The position numbers were made by a program, and so were the translations under genes. Shown piece by piece: positions 16,066 to 22,632 of a DNA stretch of 40,555 nt; the stretch's first letter is position 1, and each line of letters opens with the position of its first letter. The notes under the pieces were generated by a model. The model was not told the origin of the DNA. It saw only the letters and a list, made by a program, of their open reading frames with translations, and did no database searches. Source of the DNA: an uncultured Catenibacillus sp. (GTDB lineage: Bacteria > Bacillota > Clostridia > Lachnospirales > Lachnospiraceae); contig CAKRHR010000024.1 of the NCBI GenBank assembly GCA_934339005.1, forward strand, positions 1 through 40,555, in the 5' to 3' direction.

Positions 16066-16956
16066 ATGGAGAAAAATCAAATGATTTGCTTTCAGGTGGT
16101 GGCAAAAACACAGAATATTTCTGAAGCATCACGGCAGTTATTCATTTCTCAGCCAGCAGTCAGTCAGACCATTTTGCGCATGGAGGAAGAACTGGGATAT
16201 ACATTATTTGACCGTGTTGGCAAGCGGATTATTTTGAATGAAAATGGAAAAATCATGCAAAAGGCGATTATACAGATGAACAATATTTTTGACGATGCAT
16301 ATCGTGAAATACAGGAATACAATGGTCACCTGCTACAAGAGGTTTCTTTAGATATCGGCTGTGCATCCATGCATTTACCGGATTTGCTGGAATGCCTGAA
16401 AAAGAAGAATGCAGCGATTTCCTATCGTATTTGGCAGGGACAGAAAAATACACAGGTGGATAATGCGATTCATCTTGTGGCAGTGCGTCAGAACAAAAAT
16501 CATATGGACATACCTGAAAATAATTTGGTTTATGAGCCTTTATTCAGTGAGCAAATCGTGCTTGCCTTGCCGCAGAAGCATCGACTGGCTCAAAAACAGG
16601 AACTTCAAATGCAGGATTTATTTAAAGAAGACTGGATTGGTTTGAATGAAAACTGGTCACTTGGAAGATTAATGCAGGACACCCTAAAAGCACAATGGCC
16701 GGAGATGACAACGATAATTGTACTGGATAATCCAAGTCTGATGCGAGAATTACTGCGCAAGGGTATGGGTATAGGCTTTGTACCAGAAATTTCCTGGAAA
16801 AATTTCGGTAAAGAAACCCTTGTTTATAAGAAAATCAATGATTTTAATGTCTGGCGATGCATCTGTATTGCATATCGTAAAGGCAAATATTTGACAGAAG
16901 CTGAAAAAGAATGTATTGACGGCATTCGGAATTATTTTGAAAGTATGAATCATTAA
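16066..16956 (+). CDS. LysR-family transcriptional regulator
   Basis: 296-residue LysR-type regulator. The N-terminal winged helix is clear: FQVVAKTQNISEASRQLFIS followed by QPAVSQTILRMEEELGYTLFDR. The remaining ~200 residues form the periplasmic-binding-protein-like effector domain with EQIVLALPQKHRLAQKQ and GMGIGFVPE at expected places. AGGAGGA precedes ATG 16066. The gene is divergent from the AEC transporter; a symmetrical T-N11-A site in the shared intergenic region supports autoregulation and control of the transporter by a small-molecule coinducer, probably the transported acid or a relative. Only 34 bases separate its stop from the next gene's start, so a MerR-type regulator may be co-transcribed. 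Confidence 0.93.
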   Translation: MEKNQMICFQVVAKTQNISEASRQLFISQPAVSQTILRMEEELGYTLFDRVGKRIILNENGKIMQKAIIQMNNIFDDAYREIQEYNGHLLQEVSLDIGCASMHLPDLLECLKKKNAAISYRIWQGQKNTQVDNAIHLVAVRQNKNHMDIPENNLVYEPLFSEQIVLALPQKHRLAQKQELQMQDLFKEDWIGLNENWSLGRLMQDTLKAQWPEMTTIIVLDNPSLMRELLRKGMGIGFVPEISWKNFGKETLVYKKINDFNVWRCICIAYRKGKYLTEAEKECIDGIRNYFESMNH

Positions 16957-16990
16957 AAGCCTCAATATAGTGGCTAGGAGGAATATTATA

Positions 16991-17773
16991 TTGAAAGATT
17001 ATCTGACAATCGGTGAGGTTTCACAAATCAAAAAAATCAGTATTAAATCGCTGAGATACTATGAGCATATTGGTATCCTTGTGCCTGCGAAGGTAAATCC
17101 GGAAAATGGTTATCGGTATTACTCCAAAGAGCAGCTTTTGACAATAGATATGATTAAATTTCTGTCTTCCATGGACATTCCACTAAAAGACTGGCATCAA
17201 TATATCGATGAAAATGGATTTTATCTGCAGGAGTTGATTCAAAGCAGCCGGGATATTGTATACAAACAATTAAAGGCATTGCAAATTCGCCTGCACCGAT
17301 TAGATATCGCGGCAAGAGGGCTGAAGGATAATGAAAAATATGCCGCAGAATCCGGCTTTTATGACAGAGTCATTCAGGCACGCAATATTTTATGCTATCC
17401 GATATCAAATCCAGATTCAGTCATTGATTTTCATAAAAATCTGAGTATTTTATTTGATATTGCAGATCAATATCATGTTGCAGCGTGTTATCCATCTGGC
17501 ATGCTTATGGACTATTCACCGGAACAGAAGACATTTTACGTTTATATAGAAATTTTTGAAACATTGGATGGACAGCCGTATTTCAGACATTTTCCAGAGC
17601 ATCATTATCAATGCATCCGACAGCCCCAGAAATCCATAATTAATGCTGTCAATATCTTACCGGAATATTTTAAAGCACATCCATATGCAACGGTGATTGA
17701 ATCAGACTGTATCACGTCACCGGTTCAATTTAAACCTTATCCTACGGAATTGCAGTTTTGTGAGTTGGTCTGA
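16991..17773 (+). CDS. MerR-family regulator, TTG start
   Basis: 260-residue MerR-type regulator. The DNA-binding domain reads YLTIGEVSQIKKISIKSLRY-YEHIGIL then GYRYYSKEQLLTIDMIKFL. A helical linker follows (SSRDIVYKQLKALQIRLHRL), and the C-terminal ~140 residues look like a GyrI/SOUL-type effector barrel. The start is decided by the ribosome site: AGGAGG (16976-16981) sits nine bases before TTG 16991, whereas the longer in-frame GTG at 16970 would place that site inside the coding region. It follows the LysR gene closely. A promoter of MerR-activated form lies 1.1 kb downstream at 18922, making the EthD-like gene a plausible target. There is no Cys pattern suggesting metal sensing, so an organic ligand is more likely. 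Confidence 0.87.
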   Translation: MKDYLTIGEVSQIKKISIKSLRYYEHIGILVPAKVNPENGYRYYSKEQLLTIDMIKFLSSMDIPLKDWHQYIDENGFYLQELIQSSRDIVYKQLKALQIRLHRLDIAARGLKDNEKYAAESGFYDRVIQARNILCYPISNPDSVIDFHKNLSILFDIADQYHVAACYPSGMLMDYSPEQKTFYVYIEIFETLDGQPYFRHFPEHHYQCIRQPQKSIINAVNILPEYFKAHPYATVIESDCITSPVQFKPYPTELQFCELV

Positions 17774-17803
17774 TAGCTGGTAGTTAAAAGTCAGTATATG
17801 GTA

Positions 17804-17875
17804 AAAGGTAAGGCATACATAAAAAGTAAGACATATATAAAAAGTAAGACATATATAAAAAGTAAGACATATATA
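17804..17875 (+). repeat. 18-bp tandem repeat, four units
   Basis: Four consecutive 18-base units: 17804-17821 (diverged), then three identical copies at 17822-17839, 17840-17857 and 17858-17875 (AAAAGTAAGACATATATA). Read in frame with the downstream gene they would encode Y-I-K-S-K-T repeats. They end about 20 bases before the preferred ATG at 17897. Confidence 0.95.
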
Positions 17876-17896
17876 AAATCGGAGCAGAGAAGCAGT

Positions 17897-18913
17897 ATGA
17901 ATGATGATAGATTATCAGACCCTTTTGAAAAATTAAAATTATTATTGGCGCAGGATTCCTTTGAATTACTGGACGGATTTCGACTTGTTTATTTAATGAA
18001 TGATGCCGTTGAAAGTTTTCTTGTGTTTGAAAATGCCCGGATGACAGGAATGTATCTTAAAGATTATGAGGGTGAGCTTGAAGCTGAACTTAGAATCTGT
18101 GAAAGTAGAACAAATCAGAAGATAGCAGAAAGTGAAGATGCTTATAATAAGAGAAAAGTTCATATAGAAAATCAGGAAACAAAAGAATATGTATTAGTCC
18201 TTCGACAGGGTGATTCGGTCTGTACACTCTTTTTTGACGATTTGGTGGAAGAAGTGCATCTGTATGATTATGGGGATATCGGGCATTTCTGGGTGAGGGG
18301 CTATGAATATTTAAGACAGCTTGAATATAAATGTGCAATCCTCAGAGATAAATTAACTTATATGGGAGAAGCTTATTGCAATGAAACGGAGATAAAACTG
18401 GCAGTACTTGCAAACTTTCCGCCGCTTAATTATTGTTGTTATCCTGCAGTCCCGGAAAAATACCTTGTGCCGCAGGAAAATCCATGGGTGCCGTCAGACG
18501 AGAGCTTTAAAGTGATGACAGAACTGCTTTTAAAGGCGGAGGATAAAAAATTACTCAGCGTATTAAAATTTTACCAGAAACATCCATATAAATGCATTGC
18601 ACGGCATTTTGCAGCATTGCTGCATCAATGGAAGCATAGGGCAGTGGTGAAGGAATTATTTTCACAGGTGAAAATTGCCACCAGAATATACCCTAAAAGA
18701 CAATTTACTGAGGCTGAAGAAGAGAAGTTTGATCAACTGCGAGCAAAGGCAAAACTTCGAATCCATGAACTTAAAGAAAAAGGCTGCGTTGCAAAAATAT
18801 ACAGAGAAGAACCCTTTGAAAGTGCAAGAGATTCAATCAGTGGAAAAGTTTATGTTCTTATATTAAAGAAGCATGGTAAGAATCTTGCAAGCGTGGTGGA
18901 GGAAATTCTTTAA
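17897..18913 (+). CDS. uncharacterised Clostridia protein (possibly DUF3878)
   Basis: 338-residue soluble protein with no signal peptide or membrane helix. It may be a DUF3878 member, but I am not certain of that. Visible features are an aromatic, acidic N-terminal part (FELLDGFRLVYLMNDAVESF), a central Cys/Pro segment (ANFPPLNYCCYPAVPEKY), a conserved-looking helical part (HPYKCIARHFAALLHQWKHR) and a basic C-terminus. No catalytic motif is recognised. Start choice is uncertain: ATG 17897 follows GGAG at 17881 by 12 bases, while an in-frame ATG at 17798 would include the repeats as a 33-residue Lys-rich extension but has no ribosome site. It lies between a MerR gene and the EthD-like gene. 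I propose no function. Confidence 0.7.
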   Translation: MNDDRLSDPFEKLKLLLAQDSFELLDGFRLVYLMNDAVESFLVFENARMTGMYLKDYEGELEAELRICESRTNQKIAESEDAYNKRKVHIENQETKEYVLVLRQGDSVCTLFFDDLVEEVHLYDYGDIGHFWVRGYEYLRQLEYKCAILRDKLTYMGEAYCNETEIKLAVLANFPPLNYCCYPAVPEKYLVPQENPWVPSDESFKVMTELLLKAEDKKLLSVLKFYQKHPYKCIARHFAALLHQWKHRAVVKELFSQVKIATRIYPKRQFTEAEEEKFDQLRAKAKLRIHELKEKGCVAKIYREEPFESARDSISGKVYVLILKKHGKNLASVVEEIL

Positions 18914-18921
18914 AATGATAC

Positions 18922-18952
18922 TTGACCTTGACCTTAGGGCAGGGCTTACAAT
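18922..18952 (+). promoter_or_regulatory. MerR-type promoter (19-bp spacer with dyad)
   Basis: TTGACC (18922-18927) and TACAAT (18947-18952) are separated by 19 bases, longer than the 17 of ordinary promoters and typical of promoters twisted into shape by MerR proteins. The spacer region holds an imperfect 19-base dyad (CCTTGACCT-T-AGGGCAGGG, 18926-18944), where MerR dimers bind. It drives the EthD-like gene. Confidence 0.7.
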
Positions 18953-18968
18953 TAAATTAAAGTTAAAG

Positions 18969-19010
18969 AAGTTAAACGTCGTTCATATTTGAGGGTTAGA
19001 CGATTAACTT
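18969..19010 (+). other. leader hairpin of the EthD-like gene
   Basis: AAGTTAAACGTC (18969-18980) pairs with GACGATTAACTT (18999-19010), 11 of 12 positions, around an 18-base loop. It lies in the predicted transcript between the MerR-type promoter and the ribosome site GGAGGA (19035-19040). Confidence 0.55.
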
Positions 19011-19047
19011 TGAAAATAAAAAACTATATGATGTGGAGGAAACAAAA

Positions 19048-19851
19048 ATGCCAGAAATGACAATGAACAAAACTTTAATTATTCACAGTATCAATGACAT
19101 CGACAATATTCCTGCAATGGAAAGATGGTTTGTACATCATCACTGTCCTGAAGTTATGGCACAGGAACCATGGCTGACACGTTATGTCATGTTTCGTGTT
19201 ATGCCACCGGCAGAAGGCATGAAAGACATCGGTTTTATGAACTATCGTGTGCATGAAAACTTTGGTTTAAGTGTTGAAGGCAGAAGAAGCTTAAGAGGCC
19301 TTCTTGGTATGACCCCTGAACCATGTGAAAATGCAATGACCGTTGCAATTGCTAATGTGCCTGCAGAACCTACAGAAGATTTCTTCGGACAGACATTAAA
19401 CCATGCAGATAAAGCATTTATCCGTTTTGTGTATATGATGTCTTATCCAAAGGGTGTATCCAGAGAAGAAGGTGAAGACTGGTTCTTAAACACATTTGCT
19501 CCGGAAGCATGCAAATTACCGGGACTGATGAAATTCTTTTCACACAAAGCTTATGACAAACAGTATCCACCAATTCCATTGCCGGAAGTTGGTGACGGCC
19601 CTGAATTTGTTGCGGTTGATGAAGATAATATTTTCTTCCATCGTTGGGACCGTGTCTGCGAAATGTGGTTTGAAAATAATTCAGCCTGGACAAACGCGTT
19701 TATCAAAAATCCACCAAAGTGGACAGTACCATCCTGGGCAACACGCCAGACATTCCCATTCGTGGAACCAATGAAGGACTTCGTTTGCACAAGCCTTCTC
19801 GAGCGCCCAGACCAGAATATGCTGAAACATTATGATGGTTGCATTTTCTAA
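19048..19851 (+). CDS. tandem EthD-like (dimeric alpha/beta barrel) protein
   Basis: 267-residue cytoplasmic protein containing two similar EthD-like units. Unit one has ERWFVHHHCPEV then PWLTRYVMFRV (about residues 26-50); unit two has EDWFLNTFAPEA then PGLMKFFSHKA (about 140-170), with W-F, P-E and P-x-L in matching places. EthD-type ferredoxin-like domains often bind or oxidise organic ligands, but many have no proven activity and no catalytic residue is certain here. The ATG at 19048 is fixed by GGAGGA seven bases upstream; an in-frame GTG at 19033 overlaps that site. Expression is probably under the MerR-type promoter at 18922, suggesting induction by a small molecule. It ends before a hairpin at 19879. 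Confidence 0.72.
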   Translation: MPEMTMNKTLIIHSINDIDNIPAMERWFVHHHCPEVMAQEPWLTRYVMFRVMPPAEGMKDIGFMNYRVHENFGLSVEGRRSLRGLLGMTPEPCENAMTVAIANVPAEPTEDFFGQTLNHADKAFIRFVYMMSYPKGVSREEGEDWFLNTFAPEACKLPGLMKFFSHKAYDKQYPPIPLPEVGDGPEFVAVDEDNIFFHRWDRVCEMWFENNSAWTNAFIKNPPKWTVPSWATRQTFPFVEPMKDFVCTSLLERPDQNMLKHYDGCIF

Positions 19852-19878
19852 ATAAAAATGTACATACTATAAAAATAG

Positions 19879-19919
19879 ATAAGGGTCAAGAGTTCAATCA
19901 TCGGACTTTTGACCCTTAT
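19879..19919 (+). terminator. hairpin after the EthD-like gene
   Basis: ATAAGGGTCAA (19879-19889) and TTGACCCTTAT (19909-19919) are perfect 11-base arms; AGT/ACT extends the stem. The following sequence is not a T run, so termination strength is uncertain. Confidence 0.6.
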
Positions 19920-19981
19920 TGTGCATATAAAGATTTTTATCATATCTTGGTAGTGTTGTGACAATCTGGAAAAATTATGTA

Positions 19982-20011
19982 TTGACAACGCATGAAAATA
20001 TAACATATAAT
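19982..20011 (+). promoter_or_regulatory. promoter for azlCD
   Basis: TTGACA (19982-19987), 18-base spacer, TATAAT (20006-20011). Transcription from about 20018 leaves only the ATG at 20042 as a sensible start for azlC. Confidence 0.75.
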
Positions 20012-20041
20012 AATCATATCAAATTACTAGGATATAGACGT

Positions 20042-20770
20042 ATGATGAATAAAAAAAGAATAATTCGTGAAGCGTTTATCCGCTCCTTACCTATATTATG
20101 CAGTTATATTTGTGTAGGTACAGCCTATGGAATGGTGATGGCAGATGCCGGATATGCATGGTATGATGCGCTTTTTGTCAGTGTGGCAGTGTATACCGGT
20201 GCATTTCAGTTTGTATTTGTGACATTACTTGGCAGTGGTGCAACACTTCTGACGATTGGTCTGACAGCTTTATTTATGAACAGCAGGCAGTGTTTTTATG
20301 CATTGACTTTTCTTGATGATTTTAAGGCGATGGGAAAGAAAAAACTATATATGATTCACACGATGACAGATGAAACGTATGCTGTCAACTGTGCACTTAA
20401 GTTAGAAGCACAGGAAAGTTCCAGTTATGAGCATAACGACGCCATCAGACATAAAGAGATGTTTTGGATTGCATTTTTGAGCAAAGGCTACTGGTTAGTG
20501 GGTGCTGTGCTTGGTGCAGTGATTGGACAACTGCTGCCTTTTGATTTTAGCGGCGTTGATTTTTGCATGACTGCGCTGTTTGTGATTATATTTATTGATC
20601 AGTGGGAGAGTGCAGGTTCACATGTACCGGCGCTTGCAGGACTGATTGTAGCAGTGATTTTACTGCTTATAGTTGGTGCAGATTATTTTCTGCTGCCTTC
20701 ACTCATGGTAACCTCCGCATTTTTAATGTTCTGGAATGCCAGAAAGGAGGGCAGGATGCATGATGCTTAG
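20042..20770 (+). CDS. azlC: AzlC-family branched-chain amino acid exporter, large subunit
   Basis: 242-residue multi-pass membrane protein of the AzlC family, the large subunit of a two-component exporter for branched-chain amino acids and analogues. Family features include AFIRSLPILCSYICVGTAYG at the first helix, the VYTGAFQFVFVTLLGSGA segment and the conserved NSRQCFYAL. The start at 20042 follows AGGA by nine bases and lies downstream of the promoter at 19982; the longer frame from 19958 would start before the promoter. The stop overlaps the azlD start by 11 bases. No Lrp or AzlB-type regulator gene is adjacent. Substrate is assigned by family only. Confidence 0.9.
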   Translation: MMNKKRIIREAFIRSLPILCSYICVGTAYGMVMADAGYAWYDALFVSVAVYTGAFQFVFVTLLGSGATLLTIGLTALFMNSRQCFYALTFLDDFKAMGKKKLYMIHTMTDETYAVNCALKLEAQESSSYEHNDAIRHKEMFWIAFLSKGYWLVGAVLGAVIGQLLPFDFSGVDFCMTALFVIIFIDQWESAGSHVPALAGLIVAVILLLIVGADYFLLPSLMVTSAFLMFWNARKEGRMHDA

Positions 20771-21104
20771 CACATTTTGGATGAATCACCGATGGATTAT
20801 TATTGCCACGTTGGTTGCAGGTGTGATTACCTTTGCACTGCGTGCATTGCCTTTTCTGATTTTTGGAGGAAAACGGCAGATGCCGGAAATGTTAGTGAAG
20901 CTTGGTCAGGTTCTGCCGCCGGCAATGATGGCTGTTTTGATTGTTTACTGCTTAAAAAGTACGGTGACAGACTGGAAAAATACAGGTATTGCCAATATTG
21001 CCGCCGTTTTGGTGACAGGTGTTTCTTATAAATGGAAGCATCAGATGTTTGTTAGTATTGTTCTTGGCACAGCAGTATATATGATTTTGCTGCGTGTTAT
21101 CTGA
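20760..21104 (+). CDS. azlD: AzlD-family exporter small subunit
   Basis: 114-residue protein with three or four membrane segments, the normal AzlD length. It has the family's RALPFLIFGGKRQMPEMLVK turn and the VLPPAMMAVLIVYCL helix. ATG 20760 lies nine bases after AGGAGG (20745-20750), inside the end of azlC, so translation is coupled and the two subunits are likely made in fixed ratio. An in-frame start at 20736 would put that ribosome site inside the gene. AzlD works with AzlC in export of branched-chain amino acids; nothing here refines the substrate. A hairpin shared with the opposing regulator gene follows. Confidence 0.9.
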   Translation: MMLSTFWMNHRWIIIATLVAGVITFALRALPFLIFGGKRQMPEMLVKLGQVLPPAMMAVLIVYCLKSTVTDWKNTGIANIAAVLVTGVSYKWKHQMFVSIVLGTAVYMILLRVI

Positions 21105-21145
21105 AAATTATATAAAGCCCCCAATATTAATCCCAATTTATAAAG

Positions 21146-21200
21146 CAAGGCGGAAAAAGATGCATGAATAATATGCAAAATTCTCCGCCTTGTCATTTTA
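21146..21200. terminator. bidirectional terminator between azlD and the DtxR-type gene
   Basis: CAAGGCGGA (21146-21154) pairs perfectly with TCCGCCTTG (21184-21192), with GCAT/ATGC inside. A T-rich stretch follows on the plus strand. It separates two converging genes. Confidence 0.75.
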
Positions 21201-21226
21201 TATATTTAATTGTCTTAAATGTCTGA

Positions 21227-21592
21227 TTATTTGATAACGTCACGGATGGCATCAAAACTTTCCTTGCTTAAAGCATGTTCCATCTTGCAGGCATCCTCAA
21301 GAGCGATGTCCTCAGGAACGCCAAGTCGAATCAGCCATGAGGATAACATCTGATGACGTTCATAAATCATCTCAGCAATAGCACGTCCGGAATCTGTCAG
21401 ATAAATATAACCGGCATCGGTCATAGTGATATGTTCTTCTTCACGTAATTTTTTCATGGCGATGCTGACACTGGACTTTTTAAAGCCCATCTCGTTGGCA
21501 ACATCGACAGAACGGACAACCGGCAGTTTTTTACTGAGAATTAAAATGGTTTCAAGATAGTCCTCAGAAGATTCATTGATAAATGTTCGCAT
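21227..21592 (-). CDS. DtxR-family metal-dependent repressor (short form)
   Basis: 121-residue regulator with the DtxR/MntR winged helix (DYLETILIL, VRSVDVANEMGFKKSSVSIAMK) and dimerisation helices. It lacks the C-terminal SH3-like domain. The metal-site segment ALEDACKMEHALS places Cys102, Glu105 and His106 as in the primary site of DtxR/IdeR, favouring iron over the Glu/His pattern of MntR; position 10 is Glu instead of DtxR Met. AGAGGGG precedes the ATG on this strand. It is divergent from feoA-feoA-feoB, and a DtxR-like dyad covers the feo promoter, so it is the probable iron-responsive repressor of ferrous iron uptake. That link is inferred. Confidence 0.88.
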   Translation of the reverse strand: MRTFINESSEDYLETILILSKKLPVVRSVDVANEMGFKKSSVSIAMKKLREEEHITMTDAGYIYLTDSGRAIAEMIYERHQMLSSWLIRLGVPEDIALEDACKMEHALSKESFDAIRDVIK

Positions 21593-21691
21593 AATACCCC
21601 TCTTTTCATTTCTAGCTCTTTGCTATATTGTCATATATGATGCAAGGTTAAATATGTGAACCAGACATCATGTTTCATTTGATTTATAATA

Positions 21692-21712
21692 AAACGTTTT
21701 ATTTAAACGTTT
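21692..21712. repeat. two AAACGTTT palindromes in the feo intergenic region
   Basis: The eight-base palindrome AAACGTTT occurs at 21692-21699 and 21705-21712, centres 13 bases apart, about 100 bases upstream of the DtxR-type gene. The rest of the 407-base gap 21593-21999 is AT-rich; besides these palindromes it holds the feo promoter and operator (21874-21918) and a leader hairpin. Confidence 0.5.
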
Positions 21713-21873
21713 GGCTAATTATTCGTATTATATCATACTTTCAAAAAAATATCAAATTTCTGATGCATATTATTAAAAATTATTCAATAGAGTATTCAGT
21801 GTACAGATGATACAAAATCATCAATAACAAAATATTTTATAAAAAATTTCATAAAAAAAACTAAAAAAAGTTA

Positions 21874-21918
21874 TTGACATCTTATAAATGTTAGGGTATA
21901 CTAACTACGCAAAGTTAG
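21874..21918 (+). promoter_or_regulatory. feo promoter with overlapping DtxR-like operators
   Basis: TTGACA (21874-21879), 17-base spacer, TATACT (21897-21902). GTTAG-N6-CTAAC (21890-21905) covers the -10 box and resembles the DtxR/IdeR box. It shares its right half with a second dyad, CTAACT-N6-AGTTAG (21901-21918). Binding here would block transcription. Confidence 0.75.
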
Positions 21919-21956
21919 TTAAGAAATATTATCAATAATTAATTGATACTCTTAAC
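21918..21956 (+). other. feo leader hairpin
   Basis: GTTAAG (21918-21923) pairs with CTTAAC (21951-21956), and TATCAAT (21930-21936) with ATTGATA (21942-21948), around a five-base loop. It lies directly after the operator, in the feo transcript. Confidence 0.5.
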
Positions 21957-21999
21957 ACATGCAAATGCATAAGAAAAAACATGAAAAGAGGGTGAACAT

Positions 22000-22215
22000 A
22001 TGCCTTTAGCAATGGCGAATCAGGATGTAGCATATACAATCCGTAAAATCGGTGGAAAAGACGAGATTAAAAGACATATTGAGAATCTTGGATTTGTTGA
22101 AGGAGCTATTGTCACTGTTATTTCAGAGGTTAATGGAAGTCTGATTGTTAATATCAAGGATTCCAGAGTCGCAATCGGTAAAGAGCTTGCGATGAAAATT
22201 ACAGTTGTTGCATAA
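22000..22215 (+). CDS. feoA: FeoA-domain protein (first copy)
   Basis: 71-residue SH3-like FeoA protein, the usual stand-alone size. It assists the FeoB ferrous iron transporter at the cytoplasmic face. Recognisable are IRKIGGKDEIKRHIENLGFV followed by EGAIVTVISEVNG and the closing GKELAMKI strand. AGAGGG precedes ATG 22000. It is the first gene of the feo operon, transcribed from the promoter at 21874. The residues here diverge from the second FeoA, in particular lacking the LG-D/P turn typical of the second, so the two copies are likely to have different partners or positions on FeoB. Confidence 0.93.
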   Translation: MPLAMANQDVAYTIRKIGGKDEIKRHIENLGFVEGAIVTVISEVNGSLIVNIKDSRVAIGKELAMKITVVA

Positions 22216-22290
22216 GCACTGAATTTTTACGAAATAAAGTATTGCTGCATGTAATATTTTATATAAAAAGAAGAAGGAGCAGAGATTATT

Positions 22291-22512
22291 ATGAAAACTT
22301 TGAAAGAAGTGTCTGTAGGCCAGACAGTCAAAGTCGCTAAAATATCCGGTGTTGGTCCTGTCAAAAGACGAATCATGGATATGGGCATCACAAAAGGTGT
22401 TGAGATTTATGTACGTAAAGTAGCACCTCTTGGTGACCCTGTAGAAATTACTGTTCGTGGATATGAATTATCACTGCGTAAAGCAGACGCAGAGATGATT
22501 GAAGTCGAGTAA
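22291..22512 (+). CDS. feoA: FeoA-domain protein (second copy)
   Basis: 73-residue FeoA protein with the classical sequence: VGQTVKVAKISGVGPVKRRI, MDMGITKGVEIYVRKVAPLG then DPVEITVRGYELSLRKADAE. It lies 75 bases after the first copy with its own AAGGAG ribosome site, and 120 bases before feoB. Two adjacent feoA genes before feoB are frequent in Clostridia. This copy has the canonical DPVE-GYELSLR motif thought to contact FeoB or its G domain, so it is the more likely functional partner; that choice is an inference. The gap to feoB holds a second DtxR-like dyad at 22528. Confidence 0.95.
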   Translation: MKTLKEVSVGQTVKVAKISGVGPVKRRIMDMGITKGVEIYVRKVAPLGDPVEITVRGYELSLRKADAEMIEVE

Positions 22513-22527
22513 TTTTTTTACGGATAG

Positions 22528-22543
22528 GTTAGCTAGAACTAAT
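22528..22543 (+). promoter_or_regulatory. second DtxR-like dyad, between feoA and feoB
   Basis: GTTAG-CTAGAA-CTAAT has the same GTTAG-N6-CTAA(C/T) form as the operator at 21890. No convincing promoter is next to it, so it may be an intragenic roadblock site or a decoy, or mark an unrecognised internal promoter. Confidence 0.45.
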
Positions 22544-22632
22544 GGAAATAAGCATACACGAATAACGATGAGTCTATGCGAATGAAAATAAGTCAATACA
22601 AATCAAACCTGACTTAAAAAGGAGAATCAAAC

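Noticed and set aside
17804..17875. CRISPR-like repeat
   Set aside because: Units are directly adjacent with no spacers and no cas genes are nearby; it is a simple tandem repeat.
19879..19919. Hairpin arms TTGACCCTT resembling MerR half-sites
   Set aside because: The arms are 19 bases apart from the loop and lie after the gene; a terminator-type hairpin explains them better.
19958..20041. Longer azlC starting at 19958
   Set aside because: It would begin before the TTGACA/TATAAT promoter and lacks a ribosome site; the ATG at 20042 fits both.
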